NCBI GenBank assembly: GCA_003224525.1
Contig: QHZB01000200.1
Span: 1 to 32,397, forward strand
Direction: 5' to 3'
Source of the DNA: Acidobacteriota bacterium
GTDB lineage: Bacteria > Acidobacteriota > Terriglobia > Acidiferrales > UBA7541
Length of the DNA: 32,397 nt
Shown: positions 16,849-25,258 of the stretch, one piece after another
Position numbering within the stretch: the stretch's first letter is position 1
Layout of the letters: every line of letters starts with the position of its first letter
Notes under the pieces: generated by a model
The model's database searches: none
What the model was told of the DNA's origin: nothing
What the model saw: only the letters and a program-made list of their open reading frames with translations
Translations under genes and position numbers: made by a program

Positions 16849-19446
16849 TTACCGCTGGCTCCCGTGAGATCGAGTTTCGCGCGGGTTTTGTATCATGCGG
16901 ATTGCCTGCTCAATGTCAGCGTCGTTGGGCGCGAGCTTTTGTGCCTCAAGCAACTCCGCAAGCCCGTTCTTCAAGTCCCCGGAACGGCAGTAAATTAATC
17001 CGAGATCCTTGCGCAGGAGCGGCAAAGCGCTGCAGTCTCCGCAGAGTTGGAGCCCTTCCTTCAATTGTGCAATTGCTTGCGGCCAGTCGCGCGCGGCAGC
17101 AGAAGCCAGGGCGAAATTGCCCAGCGTTTGAGCGCGATCTGTGATGTGCTGGTTTCGCTGCAATGTCTCAAAGCGCGCTTGTAGACGTTTAGCTTCTTCC
17201 GGATCGGATTTCGTCAGGAGTCGCGATAGATTGTAGAGAGCTTCGGCGTGGTCCGGATTGATTTCAATCACTCTGCGCCATCGCGCGATCGCCCCAACAC
17301 TGTCACCTCTTTTCAACAAGCCTTGTCCGAGCAGGTACAGGGCGTCGGGATGGTTTGGTTCGAGCGCCACTGCCTTCTCAAGCAGCCTTATGGATTCCTC
17401 TGTATTTCCCGCCTGCTTTTCGATCAGACCCAGCAGATACCGGGAGTCAACGGAGTGGGGATCGAAATCGGCGGCCGCCTGGAGTTCAGGCTTCGCTTCT
17501 TCGTTGCGCCTTAGGTCGACCAGCACTCTGCCTTTATTGTAGTGAGGCGCGTAAGCGTCTGGTGCAAGGCGCACAGCTTCGGAGAATTCCGCGAGGGCAC
17601 CCAAAAGATCGAACTGGTCCGCCAAGGCAATGCCGAGGTTTAGGTGTGCATCAGCGGATTTGGTGTCCAGGTCGACGACCTTACGAAAATACGGCACAGC
17701 CTCGCTTTGCCGGCCCATACGGGTCAGAACCATCGCGCGCGCTGTGAGGGCGGTCTTATTGTCAGGCTCGATTCGCACTGCGTTTTGTAGCGCCTGTTCG
17801 GCTTCCGAGAAGCGTGATTCGCTCGCTAGAATCAGGCCGAGATTCACGAACGCTTGTCCATATTGAGGATTGTTTTCTGCTGCCTGACGGAACAGCTGCT
17901 TGGCTGCTTGGCTCTTGCCTTGCTGGCCGTAAAGCACACCCAGATTGTTCTGGGCTTCCGCATATTGCGGATCCAGAGAAATCGCTGCCTTGAGATGCTT
18001 TTCGGCGTCCGCGATCTGGCCTGTCTGCAGACTGAGAAAACCCAGTTGATTGTGAGGCGCAGCGAAATTGTCGTCCAGACCGACTGCTCTTAGCAGGGCA
18101 TCTCGTTCGCCGCGATAATCGCCCAGCCGATCCAGAGCCAAGGCGAGGTCATATTGCGTGCGAGCGTTTTTGGGATCCTCCGCAATGGCTTCCAGGTACG
18201 ATTCAACCGCACGCCGGGCGTCACCTGCTTGTAGGTATTGATTGGCTTGGTCTGCTTTCGTTCTCGCAACGGTCTCCTGTCTGCTCTCCTGTTTTTTTTG
18301 CTCGAAGAGTTTCAGCTCTTCACGTGCCTTGTCTCGCTCGCCCATCGAGCGCAATACGGCTGCCAGTTGGAATCGTGCTTCGCTTGAATCAGGATTAATT
18401 TGCAAGGCCTTTTCTAGATTCTCGAGCGCCGCTGCCAACTTCCCCAGTTTGGCGAGCACAAACCCAAGGTTATATCGAACGTCATAATGTTTCGGATCCA
18501 ATTGGACGGCTTGTTCAAGCATGATTTCCGCATCGGCATAGTTTCCCAACCCACGGTCTACTGCACCCATGAGATACAGTGCTTCGAATTCATGCGGCTT
18601 CCGCTGTGCATATTCTTGGATTAACGGCAGCGCGGTACTGAATTCCGAGAGAATCACCAGAACCTTTATGAGAGATGCGCGAGCGATATCGTCAGTTGAG
18701 TCGAGCCTCAGCGCTTCCTGAAATTCCTCGGCAGCTTCCCGGTACCGGTTCTGCTGGGTATACACGATTGCCAGGTTCAAATGGGCGTGCTCGGACGATG
18801 GATTTGCCTTTACCATCTGCGATAGCGTTTGCACGGCCCCGGCTTGGTCTCCGCTTTTTGAATAGGCGATGGCTAGATTCAATTGCAGCGCCTCGTCTGC
18901 GGGTGCATTCTTCAGGCGGGAGATTGCCGCGGTGTAGCGTTTTTGATCGATAAGCGCTTTTGTTAGTCCATCGAGCGCCGGAACCGATTTTGGATCTAAC
19001 TTGAGAGCTGTCTGGAATTCGGCGATCGCCGCATCGATCCGACCCAGCTCGCCGAGTGCCATTCCTAGGGTCGTATGAGTTAGCGGCGTCGCGGGCCGTA
19101 GACGGGCCGCAACACGGAGTTCACGAACCGCGCGCTCGGCATTGCCGCTTTCCAGTAGTGCGAGTGCCAAGTTGTAACGCGCCTCCCACGAGTTAGGCTC
19201 AAGACGAAGCGCCAATTCAAATGCGGTAAAGGCGCAAGGGAATTGCCTCCGTTGTCCGAAATATGCTCCGAGTGCGTCGTAAGCGCCCGCCGAAGGGTGC
19301 GAGGCGATAATTTGCTCCAGTTCTGCTGGCCCTCTGCACGCTGGAGGCTCTTGCGCGGCCAACGCCAAACTAGAACCGCACAGAGTCGCCAACCAAACAC
19401 GAAACATCTTCAAAGCCAAGCATCGCGCGATTTTCGTTGCGAGCAT
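16849..19446 (-). CDS. Large secreted TPR solenoid protein
   Basis: About 865 residues, nearly all tetratricopeptide repeats (well over fifteen 34-residue units with the W/L-G-Y-A-P pattern, for example YNLALALLESGNAERAV, HLNLAIVYTQQNRYREAAEE, NNLGVLYGQQGKSQAAKQLF). An N-terminal signal peptide ends near SSLALAAQ. ATG 19446 is used; a TTG at 19491 with a good GAGGA site is an alternative that would add 15 residues. It should be a periplasmic or surface scaffold. It heads the minus-strand run carrying the first fucosidase and is transcribed divergently from an ASPIC/UnbV gene, so a TPR protein again neighbours an ASPIC/UnbV protein. The molecular partner is unknown. Confidence 0.88.
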   Translation of the reverse strand: MLATKIARCLALKMFRVWLATLCGSSLALAAQEPPACRGPAELEQIIASHPSAGAYDALGAYFGQRRQFPCAFTAFELALRLEPNSWEARYNLALALLESGNAERAVRELRVAARLRPATPLTHTTLGMALGELGRIDAAIAEFQTALKLDPKSVPALDGLTKALIDQKRYTAAISRLKNAPADEALQLNLAIAYSKSGDQAGAVQTLSQMVKANPSSEHAHLNLAIVYTQQNRYREAAEEFQEALRLDSTDDIARASLIKVLVILSEFSTALPLIQEYAQRKPHEFEALYLMGAVDRGLGNYADAEIMLEQAVQLDPKHYDVRYNLGFVLAKLGKLAAALENLEKALQINPDSSEARFQLAAVLRSMGERDKAREELKLFEQKKQESRQETVARTKADQANQYLQAGDARRAVESYLEAIAEDPKNARTQYDLALALDRLGDYRGERDALLRAVGLDDNFAAPHNQLGFLSLQTGQIADAEKHLKAAISLDPQYAEAQNNLGVLYGQQGKSQAAKQLFRQAAENNPQYGQAFVNLGLILASESRFSEAEQALQNAVRIEPDNKTALTARAMVLTRMGRQSEAVPYFRKVVDLDTKSADAHLNLGIALADQFDLLGALAEFSEAVRLAPDAYAPHYNKGRVLVDLRRNEEAKPELQAAADFDPHSVDSRYLLGLIEKQAGNTEESIRLLEKAVALEPNHPDALYLLGQGLLKRGDSVGAIARWRRVIEINPDHAEALYNLSRLLTKSDPEEAKRLQARFETLQRNQHITDRAQTLGNFALASAAARDWPQAIAQLKEGLQLCGDCSALPLLRKDLGLIYCRSGDLKNGLAELLEAQKLAPNDADIEQAIRMIQNPRETRSHGSQR

Positions 19447-19656
19447 GATCGGTCCAGGATACGGCGTCCGGGCGGTCCGGTTGCGAATCAAGTCTGATCC
19501 TCAGCTGCGAGATCTGGCTCGTCGGGGATCTACCGGAATGCTTCCTCTGCCAGGGCCGAAGTTTCATCCACCCGCGACAATCCACCACGCTCATCCGAGC
19601 AGCCGTTCTCGGATAGTTTCATCGTAGCCATTTTCGCAGGTCAGTCCAACAGAGTT

Positions 19657-19668
19657 TTGAGCGCTTGT
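19657..19668. promoter_or_regulatory. Imperfect operator-like palindrome (TTGAGCGCTTGT)
   Basis: A half-degenerate copy of the TTGAGCGCTCAA palindrome, in the divergent region between the TPR and ASPIC/UnbV genes. On the minus strand it directly abuts TTGACA (19671-19666), a possible -35 box, so a protein bound here would block RNA polymerase. No good -10 box is visible at the right distance. Confidence 0.4.
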
Positions 19669-19707
19669 CAAGGGCTGTGTGGGGAAATTACTCTCCCCAT
19701 ACCGTAT

Positions 19708-19719
19708 TTGAGCGCTCAA
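19708..19719. promoter_or_regulatory. Perfect 12-bp palindrome TTGAGCGCTCAA, likely operator
   Basis: A perfect dyad in the divergent intergenic region, 51 bases from the imperfect copy. The same 12-mer recurs at 30870-30881 before a TBDR gene. Two chance occurrences of a given 12-mer in 32 kb are very unlikely. GCGC-centred dyads of this sort are typical of repressor operators such as those of the LacI family; the cognate protein is not identified, and the local candidates are the two GntR regulators. Confidence 0.6.
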
Positions 19720-19735
19720 TCATGGCGACGTTAGT

Positions 19736-19752
19736 GCGCAAGCCTAGTGTAT
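19736..19752 (+). promoter_or_regulatory. Conserved element GCGCAAGCCTAGTGTAT (copy 1)
   Basis: 15 of 17 bases match GCGCAAGTTTAGTGTAT at 30920-30936; both copies lie just downstream of a TTGAGCGCTCAA palindrome and before a plus-strand surface-protein gene. It may mark the transcription start or a second binding site. A TATGAT box overlaps its end here (19750-19755). Confidence 0.4.
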
Positions 19753-19806
19753 GATGAAGTCCGAAAGAGACGCAGCGGCGTGCAACCCCGTTACCACCGC
19801 AGACAA

Positions 19807-21573
19807 ATGATCCATCGCATCGTTTTTTTTTGCGCGGCGGCGCTTATCAGCTTGGGAACTTGCAGCTTGACCTATCCCCAAGGCATGGCGACCGGCGGTG
19901 TCGCTGCTCCTAGGAGACCCTTGCCTGCTGGATTGAAACCACCTGTCGTACGGTATGAGGACATTGCCGCACAGAGTGGGTTAACCGGCAGTAATGTTTC
20001 TGGGGCTGAGCGCGAGAAGCAGTACATTATTGAAACCACTGGGACGGGAGTGGCCATCTTCGACTACGACAATGATGGTCTCCCTGACATTTTCTTGGTC
20101 AACGGTGGCCGCCTACAGGAAGGTGGGTCTCCGCCCACCCATTTTCTCTACCACAACCTAGGGGGCCTGAAGTTCGAAGATGTGACGGAAAAGGCGGGCC
20201 TGACACATACCGGGTGGGGTCAGGGTGTCTGTGCCGGCGATGTCGACAACCATGGATATATAGACCTGTTCGTGACGCAGTGGGGGCGAAACGTCCTGTA
20301 CCGCAATCAGGGTGACGGCACGTTTCGTGACGAAACCGAGGCGCGCGGACTCCTCACGGCAAAGCCGCGCTGGAGCACGGGCTGCGCATTCATCGACTTT
20401 GATCGGGACGGTTTTCTCGATCTGGTTGTCGTTCACTATGTCGACTTGGACCTCGCCCGTACGCCGCGGCCCGGAGATAAATCGCAGTGTCAATGGAAAG
20501 GAGTACCAGTGTTATGCGGTCCGCGCGGTTTGCCGGGCGAGACCGTTTCCCTCTACAAGAACGACGGGCACGGCCACTTCACCGATGTTTCGGACCAGGT
20601 GCACATCACAGGGCCAGAAACTTCTTACGGATTCACACCATTAACGGGAGATTTCGACAATGATGGATGGCCTGATATCTACGTGGCCTGCGATTCCACG
20701 CCGAGCCTTTACTTTCACAATCTCGCGGGCAAGAAATTCGAGGAGATCGGCGTTCAGTCGGGTATCGCTTACAATGAAGACGGAAGGGAACAGGCGGGCA
20801 TGGGAGTAACTGCAGCTGAGTTATCTGGAAGCGGGCTTCTGGATATCTTCAAGACTAACTTCGCGGATGACACGCACACTCTCTACCAAAACGTCGGCGG
20901 AAACCGGTTTACGGATGCGACGATTCCTTCCGGTCTCGCGGTTAACACCAAGTACCTGGGGTGGGGAACCGCATTTCTGGACATTGATAATGATGGATGG
21001 AAGGACCTGATTGTCGCCAACGGACACGTGTATTCCGAAGTGGACAACGCTCGTACCGGCGAAAACTTCAAACAAAGCCGCCTCCTTTACTGGAACCGGC
21101 GAGACGGACAGTTCTTTGACCTCTCCTCGCTCGGCGGACCAGGCATTTCCGCCGAGCACTCCTCGCGAGGCCTGGCCATCGGTGATCTGGACAATGACGG
21201 CGACATAGAAATTGTCGTGGTCAACATGAATGAACCGCCGTCACTCCTGAAGAATTTTGGCCCCCACACAGGAAGTTCGCTGTTGGTGCGGGCGCTGACC
21301 GCGTCTGGCCGCGACGCCATTGGAGCTCGTGTCACGCTAACTGCGGACGGAAGAAAGCAGACCGATGAGGTCCGCAGCGGCGGCTCATACATATCTCAGA
21401 GCGATTTCCGGCTGCACTTCGGTCTTGGCAAAGCGGCCTCGGCCGAACTGTCGGTGCGGTGGCCCGATGGAAAGAGCGAAATTGTTCCCGGAGTTGCCGC
21501 TGGTCAAGTCGTGACGATCCAGCAGGGCAAGGGCATCATTCGCAAGCAGCCCTTCACCTCAGTAAGACACTAG
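19807..21573 (+). CDS. ASPIC/UnbV seven-repeat FG-GAP/VCBS beta-propeller protein (copy 2)
   Basis: A 588-residue exported protein with signal peptide IVFFCAAALISLGTCSL. Seven propeller repeats can be seen (DYDNDGLPDIFL, DVDNHGYIDLFV, DFDRDGFLDLVV, DFDNDGWPDIYV, a degenerate ELSGSGLLDIFK, DIDNDGWKDLIV, DLDNDGDIEIVV), followed by the ASPIC/UnbV domain (RDAIGARVTL...SQSDFRLHFGLG...VRWPDG). Two repeats have lost calcium-binding residues, so this copy has diverged from the other two. ATG 19807 is chosen because it begins the signal peptide; the frame is open upstream to a GTG at 19747. It is transcribed divergently from the large TPR gene, with shared operators between. Likely surface or periplasmic; ligand unknown. 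Confidence 0.9.
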   Translation: MIHRIVFFCAAALISLGTCSLTYPQGMATGGVAAPRRPLPAGLKPPVVRYEDIAAQSGLTGSNVSGAEREKQYIIETTGTGVAIFDYDNDGLPDIFLVNGGRLQEGGSPPTHFLYHNLGGLKFEDVTEKAGLTHTGWGQGVCAGDVDNHGYIDLFVTQWGRNVLYRNQGDGTFRDETEARGLLTAKPRWSTGCAFIDFDRDGFLDLVVVHYVDLDLARTPRPGDKSQCQWKGVPVLCGPRGLPGETVSLYKNDGHGHFTDVSDQVHITGPETSYGFTPLTGDFDNDGWPDIYVACDSTPSLYFHNLAGKKFEEIGVQSGIAYNEDGREQAGMGVTAAELSGSGLLDIFKTNFADDTHTLYQNVGGNRFTDATIPSGLAVNTKYLGWGTAFLDIDNDGWKDLIVANGHVYSEVDNARTGENFKQSRLLYWNRRDGQFFDLSSLGGPGISAEHSSRGLAIGDLDNDGDIEIVVVNMNEPPSLLKNFGPHTGSSLLVRALTASGRDAIGARVTLTADGRKQTDEVRSGGSYISQSDFRLHFGLGKAASAELSVRWPDGKSEIVPGVAAGQVVTIQQGKGIIRKQPFTSVRH

Positions 21574-21618
21574 TTCTAGGGCTCCCCTTTTGGTACCGTT
21601 TTGATCGACCCTAGTGTC
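21566..21618. terminator. Inverted repeat between convergent genes
   Basis: GACACTAG (21566-21573) pairs perfectly with CTAGTGTC (21611-21618), with an additional AGGG/CCCT pairing possibility inside. It separates the ends of the convergent ASPIC/UnbV and RhaT genes. The long loop and lack of a T-run make it a weak bidirectional terminator candidate. Confidence 0.3.
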
Positions 21619-21627
21619 CTGTCGCCT

Positions 21628-22641
21628 TTATCGATTACCGAGTGCCAGCAACACCGTAGCGCTAGTCAAACATATAAGTCCCAGGCCCAAAAGCAAAGTT
21701 TCGAAGCGCGGAGCATTCTTCCATTCGCCCGTGCAAATCCCCGACAGCGTCGCCGTCATAATCATGAAGATTTGAAACAAACCCCAACCAATCGACGTTC
21801 CCAGAGGACCGAGATAGCTCGCACTCATACCGTATAGCGCGAACGCTCCCATCCACAGCACGCCCATTAGACAGGACCAAAACAAGTCCGGGCTAACGGA
21901 GCGAAACGAGGACCATGTTCGATTCCTTGAGAGCGGATACAGACTGTAGTCAATGTTCGGAACAAAGCCTCCTGCCAATCCGATTGGCCAGACCGCATAG
22001 GCGGCGCGCACTGCCGGATTTCCGAGCCGAACGGCTTCCCCCGCAATATCCTGACCAAAAGCAAAAGAGTAATTCAACATAGGTGCCATGAAGCCGCAGA
22101 GTACTGCCAGCGCGATCGCCCCCGGATAACCCTGATGTAATAGCGTCCGAGTCGTTTGGGGCGCCGTTCGCTCTCTGATTTGGCCACCCCATGCGGTCAA
22201 GAAAATTCCTGCCACCATGTCCGCCACACCGATCAGGATATAGCCCATGGCATGTTCTTTCCCTGCTGTACGCTGATCGAGGAACAGGGGAACCAATGTT
22301 CCTAGAACCGCGCCTAACCCAACGATGATGGCGTAAGCAAGGCCAAGTCCGAGGCGCTCGACGGAAATACCGAAAAGAATTTGCGCAATTCCCCAGCCGG
22401 CTCCCAGCAGCATGGGCGTGGCAAGCTGCCGAATGGACAAAGCGTGGCAGGTCTCAAGGAGATTACCAACCAATGCAATCGCGAGCGTCCAGGGAAGGAC
22501 GACTAGCGAGACCAGACTGAAAATCACCCATACGTTTTCCCATTTCCAGGACCGCGTGAATTTCATAGGAAGCATGCAGTTGCCGGACATCAGCCCAGCG
22601 ACCACGGTGAGTGCAATCCCTGGCAATAGATATTGCGGCAC
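21628..22641 (-). CDS. RhaT-type 6-deoxy-hexose/proton symporter
   Basis: A 337-residue inner-membrane protein with about ten hydrophobic segments, belonging to the RhaT branch of the drug/metabolite transporter superfamily. Characteristic parts are GLMSGNCMLPMKFTRSWKWE at the start, WGIAQILFGISVERLGLGLAY and the late helix SIGWGLFQIFMIM. The start is GTG 22641, with AGGAG seven bases upstream, immediately following the TGA of the dehydratase gene, so the two are coupled. E. coli RhaT carries L-rhamnose with H+. Here no rhamnose kinase or aldolase accompanies it and the neighbours point to L-fucose, so an L-fucose or dual 6-deoxy-sugar role is inferred. Confidence 0.88.
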   Translation of the reverse strand: MPQYLLPGIALTVVAGLMSGNCMLPMKFTRSWKWENVWVIFSLVSLVVLPWTLAIALVGNLLETCHALSIRQLATPMLLGAGWGIAQILFGISVERLGLGLAYAIIVGLGAVLGTLVPLFLDQRTAGKEHAMGYILIGVADMVAGIFLTAWGGQIRERTAPQTTRTLLHQGYPGAIALAVLCGFMAPMLNYSFAFGQDIAGEAVRLGNPAVRAAYAVWPIGLAGGFVPNIDYSLYPLSRNRTWSSFRSVSPDLFWSCLMGVLWMGAFALYGMSASYLGPLGTSIGWGLFQIFMIMTATLSGICTGEWKNAPRFETLLLGLGLICLTSATVLLALGNR

Positions 22642-23895
22642 TCAGATGCTCCTGCCTGCGGTCAATTTTAGGTCGCACGATGCACCGGGCTCCTGAGGCG
22701 TCTCGTAACACCCCTCGTTCACCCTTGCCGGTAATACAAAATGACTGTGCAGATGGGGAATGTGCTCCAGAAATAAAGCTTCGTGCCCTAATGCAATATG
22801 GTTGAACAGTACAAGATGCTGATGGAGTTGGCCCATATCTCCAACATGAGGCGGCACCGGGAGGTCAAACCTTCTGGCAAGAAGGCTTACCGTAAGAAAC
22901 TCGCTCACGCCGGCTAATCTCGTACAGTCTGCCTGGACGTAATGCAGAGCGCCGGCTTGCAAGAAATTCTTAAACAAAACGCGGTTCGGAATGTGTTCGC
23001 CAGCAGCGATCTTCACTGGGGCAATCTCGCTTGCCAGCACCACATGGGCGCGAATGTCGTCGGGATGCGTCGGTTCCTCGATCCAAAGTGGTCGGTACAC
23101 GGCTAGCTCCTGGCACATGCGAATTGCCACCGGCAGATTCCAGCGCTGGTTGGCATCGAACATCAGGGTGCCGGAGTCGCCGATATGTGCACGCAGCATC
23201 GCGGCACGGCGCAAATCTCGATCGGCATCAGGCGATCCTACTTTGAGCTTGAAAGCTTTAAAGCCCTGGTCAATCGCGCGAGCCGTCAATTCGCACACCT
23301 GATCATCGTCGTAGGCCATCCATCCCACGGACGTGTCGTAGCCCGGATAACCACGTTGCAGAATTGGCTCACGGTTGGGGCGGCTTGAAAGTTTGTCGCG
23401 CAGCAGTTCGAGAGCGTCCTGCTCACTGAGAACCTCCTCTAGATAGCTTAGATCCAGAAGGCGAACAACTTCTTCGGGAGTGAGATCAAGCAGCAATTTC
23501 CACAATGGCACGCCACGACTCTTGGCCCAAAGATCGAAACAAGCGTTAGTGATGGAAGCGAGCGCCAGATGAACGACGCCTTTGTGTGGACCGAGCCAGC
23601 GGAAAGATGGATCATCCGCCAGCCGCCGCGACATGCGCCCGAAACCCGACATCAACTCTTCAATCGCCATGCCTAGGATTGGCTTCGCCAGTAACTCAAT
23701 GGCTTCGCATACCAGCCGGTTGCCGTCGCCAAGCGTGAGCGCGATGCCCGTTCCACAAAGACCACCTTCGGTCTCCACCAATGCAACCGCGAAGCAGTAT
23801 TCAGGATTGGTGTGGAGAGAGTCGCTACCTGCTCCTGCGGGCAACGAAAACCTCGCGTCGTATGTTGCAATCTTGTTCACAACGTAGGACGGCAT
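22642..23895 (-). CDS. fucD: L-fuconate dehydratase (enolase superfamily)
   Basis: A 417-residue enolase-superfamily enzyme converting L-fuconate to 2-keto-3-deoxy-L-fuconate. The catalytic set of the characterised Xanthomonas FucD can be placed at nearly the same numbers: Lys216 and Lys218 in FKLKVG, metal ligands Asp247 (FDANQRW), Glu273 (WIEEPTHPDD) and Glu300 (AAGEH), and the Asp323/His350 dyad (QADC, PPHVG). The N-terminal cap region (NPEYCFAVALVETEGG, FRWLGPHKGVVH) also follows FucD. GGAGA lies just upstream of ATG 23895. It sits between a broken SDR gene and the RhaT gene in a GntR-headed operon. This is the most specific evidence for L-fucose as the pathway substrate; closely related sugar acids such as L-galactonate could also be used. 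Confidence 0.9.
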   Translation of the reverse strand: MPSYVVNKIATYDARFSLPAGAGSDSLHTNPEYCFAVALVETEGGLCGTGIALTLGDGNRLVCEAIELLAKPILGMAIEELMSGFGRMSRRLADDPSFRWLGPHKGVVHLALASITNACFDLWAKSRGVPLWKLLLDLTPEEVVRLLDLSYLEEVLSEQDALELLRDKLSSRPNREPILQRGYPGYDTSVGWMAYDDDQVCELTARAIDQGFKAFKLKVGSPDADRDLRRAAMLRAHIGDSGTLMFDANQRWNLPVAIRMCQELAVYRPLWIEEPTHPDDIRAHVVLASEIAPVKIAAGEHIPNRVLFKNFLQAGALHYVQADCTRLAGVSEFLTVSLLARRFDLPVPPHVGDMGQLHQHLVLFNHIALGHEALFLEHIPHLHSHFVLPARVNEGCYETPQEPGASCDLKLTAGRSI

Positions 23896-23911
23896 CGTTT
23901 CTCCGTTTGCG

Positions 23912-24388
23912 TCACAGCCTGTATTTCATCTCGGCCCTGCCGCTAATCGGCAGTATGCCGCCGATGCTGAATCTAACTTGGACAAAAACCAGCAATACTG
24001 CGACGGCCATATTCCTGCCGGGGAAATCGCATTCACGCGAAGGGAGTATCGGGCCTAGTCGGTAGCCATAGCCTTGGTGAGCGAAATCATAGCCCCCTTC
24101 GCTTGCCAAGTAAGCTGCGTGGTGCTGCTGCCCAATAAACCCAACCGCACTGGCCGTGCTAAGGATCGCGCGCTGCCTCGCCGTGGGAGCTTCAAATGCA
24201 AACTTCGTCGTCCATTCAACGGCTTCACGTTGAGGCCATGGAGCTCGTCCATTCCGGCTCGGTCTTTTCTGACGCACTGGTGCACTTCACAACAATGCAC
24301 AACAGGATCGCGGGCGATGATACGCAAGCGCGCCCTCCCGGCCAATGGCCTCCCCATCCTCGGCCGATGATGACTTTTTGCGTGCCAT
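23912..24388 (-). pseudogene. Second broken SDR dehydrogenase (keto-deoxy-sugar-acid type)
   Basis: SDR fragments in three frames: a start ATG one base after the GntR stop, a decayed glycine-rich region, then NVK, ILSTASAVGFIGQQHHAAYL (the catalytic serine region and start of YxxxK), MISLTKAMATD in another frame, RVNAISPAGIW in a third, and a C-terminal end VRFSIGGILPISG-RAEMKYRL like the family's FITGxILPVSGGAELGYR. Only 477 bases remain where about 780 are expected, so there are internal deletions as well as frameshifts. Its place in the GntR-fucD-rhaT operon suggests it was the L-fucose or 2-keto-3-deoxy-L-fuconate dehydrogenase. It cannot make a working enzyme. Confidence 0.75.
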
Positions 24389-24389
24389 A

Positions 24390-25076
24390 TCACGCGCCAT
24401 GTGAGACACGCTTCTCCCAGTTGTCGTATGCCGTTTTGGAGAAACGCGCCATGGCTTTCTTCACGTACAGCTCGGCGACTTCACCCTCGCCCTCGCGGAG
24501 CAGAAGGATAATCCGTTGATGCGCTTCCAAGTCTTTGTCCCAGGCCGACGTTTCCTGCCCGCTTGCGGCCACTCGCATCCGCACAAATGCAAAAAAAGGC
24601 AGTAGAATCCTGCGGGCGTGCTCAAGAAGGTAGGTGTTCCCAGAGATCTTGCAAAGCTCTAGATGAAATCGCAGATCGCTGTCGAGCAGGCCATCGAAGC
24701 TTCCCGCGATTGCCGACTGCCGCATGGCATCCACCGTCGCTTGCAGCGCTGTGAGATCCGGCTGCGCCGCAGCTGCGAGCCGCGCTGCTAGGCCCTCGAT
24801 CGCACCGCGCAATTCATAGAGTTTTGCCACATCTTCTTCACTTAAATGGATGACGCGGGCGCTTCGACCCGATTCTTTCGTTACGAATCCGTCTTGCGCC
24901 AGAATGTGGATCGCTTCGCGGATGGAACCCTGGGCTACTCCAAATTTCAATGCCCATTTACGCTCGATGATGCGCATTCCGGGGGGCAAAGAGCCGTTTA
25001 TGATTTCCCTGCGCAGGCGTTCTGCCAGATCGTGCTTTACAAGCCCGTCGGTTGCCAATATTGAGTGCATGGGCAT
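24390..25076 (-). CDS. GntR/FadR-type regulator (FCD family), likely local regulator
   Basis: A 228-residue regulator: winged HTH (LAERLRREIINGSLPPG.., then ERKWALKFGVAQGSIREAI, DGFVTKESGRSARV) and an FCD ligand domain with LYELRGAIEGLAARL and conserved histidines in RFHLELC and EAHQRI. ATG 25076 is chosen; an in-frame ATG at 25070 is equally possible and neither has a clear Shine-Dalgarno site. The palindrome TAAGCGCTTA lies four bases upstream of the start, downstream of a good promoter, consistent with self-repression. It heads the operon with the broken SDR, fucD and rhaT, and is divergent from the mutarotase and fucosidase genes. Likely effector: a sugar acid or lactone of the pathway (inference). 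Confidence 0.88.
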   Translation of the reverse strand: MPMHSILATDGLVKHDLAERLRREIINGSLPPGMRIIERKWALKFGVAQGSIREAIHILAQDGFVTKESGRSARVIHLSEEDVAKLYELRGAIEGLAARLAAAAQPDLTALQATVDAMRQSAIAGSFDGLLDSDLRFHLELCKISGNTYLLEHARRILLPFFAFVRMRVAASGQETSAWDKDLEAHQRIILLLREGEGEVAELYVKKAMARFSKTAYDNWEKRVSHGA

Positions 25077-25080
25077 AATA

Positions 25081-25090
25081 TAAGCGCTTA
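25081..25090. promoter_or_regulatory. Palindrome TAAGCGCTTA, likely GntR operator
   Basis: A perfect 10-bp dyad between the promoter and the GntR start codon. It shares the AGCGCT core with the 12-bp palindromes at 19.7 and 30.9 kb. A related site, TAAGCACTTG, lies at 25144-25153, 63 bases away (six helical turns), on the other side of the promoter, and AAGCGCTT occurs at 25582-25589 before the fucosidase. Confidence 0.5.
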
Positions 25091-25106
25091 AATATAGCAA
25101 AATGTG

Positions 25107-25135
25107 ATCGTATTTGTGTATTTTGTTGCACTCAA
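25107..25135 (-). promoter_or_regulatory. Probable promoter of the GntR-fucD-rhaT operon
   Basis: On the minus strand TTGAGT (25135-25130), a 17-base spacer and TACGAT (25112-25107) form a good sigma-70 pair about 30 bases upstream of the GntR start. AGCGCT-type sites lie on both sides. Confidence 0.5.
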
Positions 25136-25143
25136 CCAATTTT

Positions 25144-25153
25144 TAAGCACTTG
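25144..25153. promoter_or_regulatory. Imperfect operator-like site TAAGCACTTG
   Basis: It differs at two positions from TAAGCGCTTA at 25081-25090 and is placed 63 bases away, upstream of the -35 box of the minus-strand promoter and in the leader of the divergent mutarotase gene. Two sites in helical phase could support looping. Confidence 0.35.
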
Positions 25154-25258
25154 CGTGAGTGGAACAGTTGGTCTACCCTTCTCAGAAAGCAGACGAACCT
25201 GGGCTCGATCCATTGCATTTATTTGTTGCGTGGGTGGCCTTCTAAAAGGATCCCGGAC

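Noticed and set aside
19649-19671. A full minus-strand promoter at TTGACA 19671-19666 for the large TPR gene
   Set aside because: No acceptable -10 box at 16-18 bases; only the -35-like box and the adjoining palindrome are reported.
25151-25258. N-terminal extension of the mutarotase to 25151
   Set aside because: The extra residues have no family similarity, and the internal ATG 25259 has a good ribosome-binding site and gives the usual family length.
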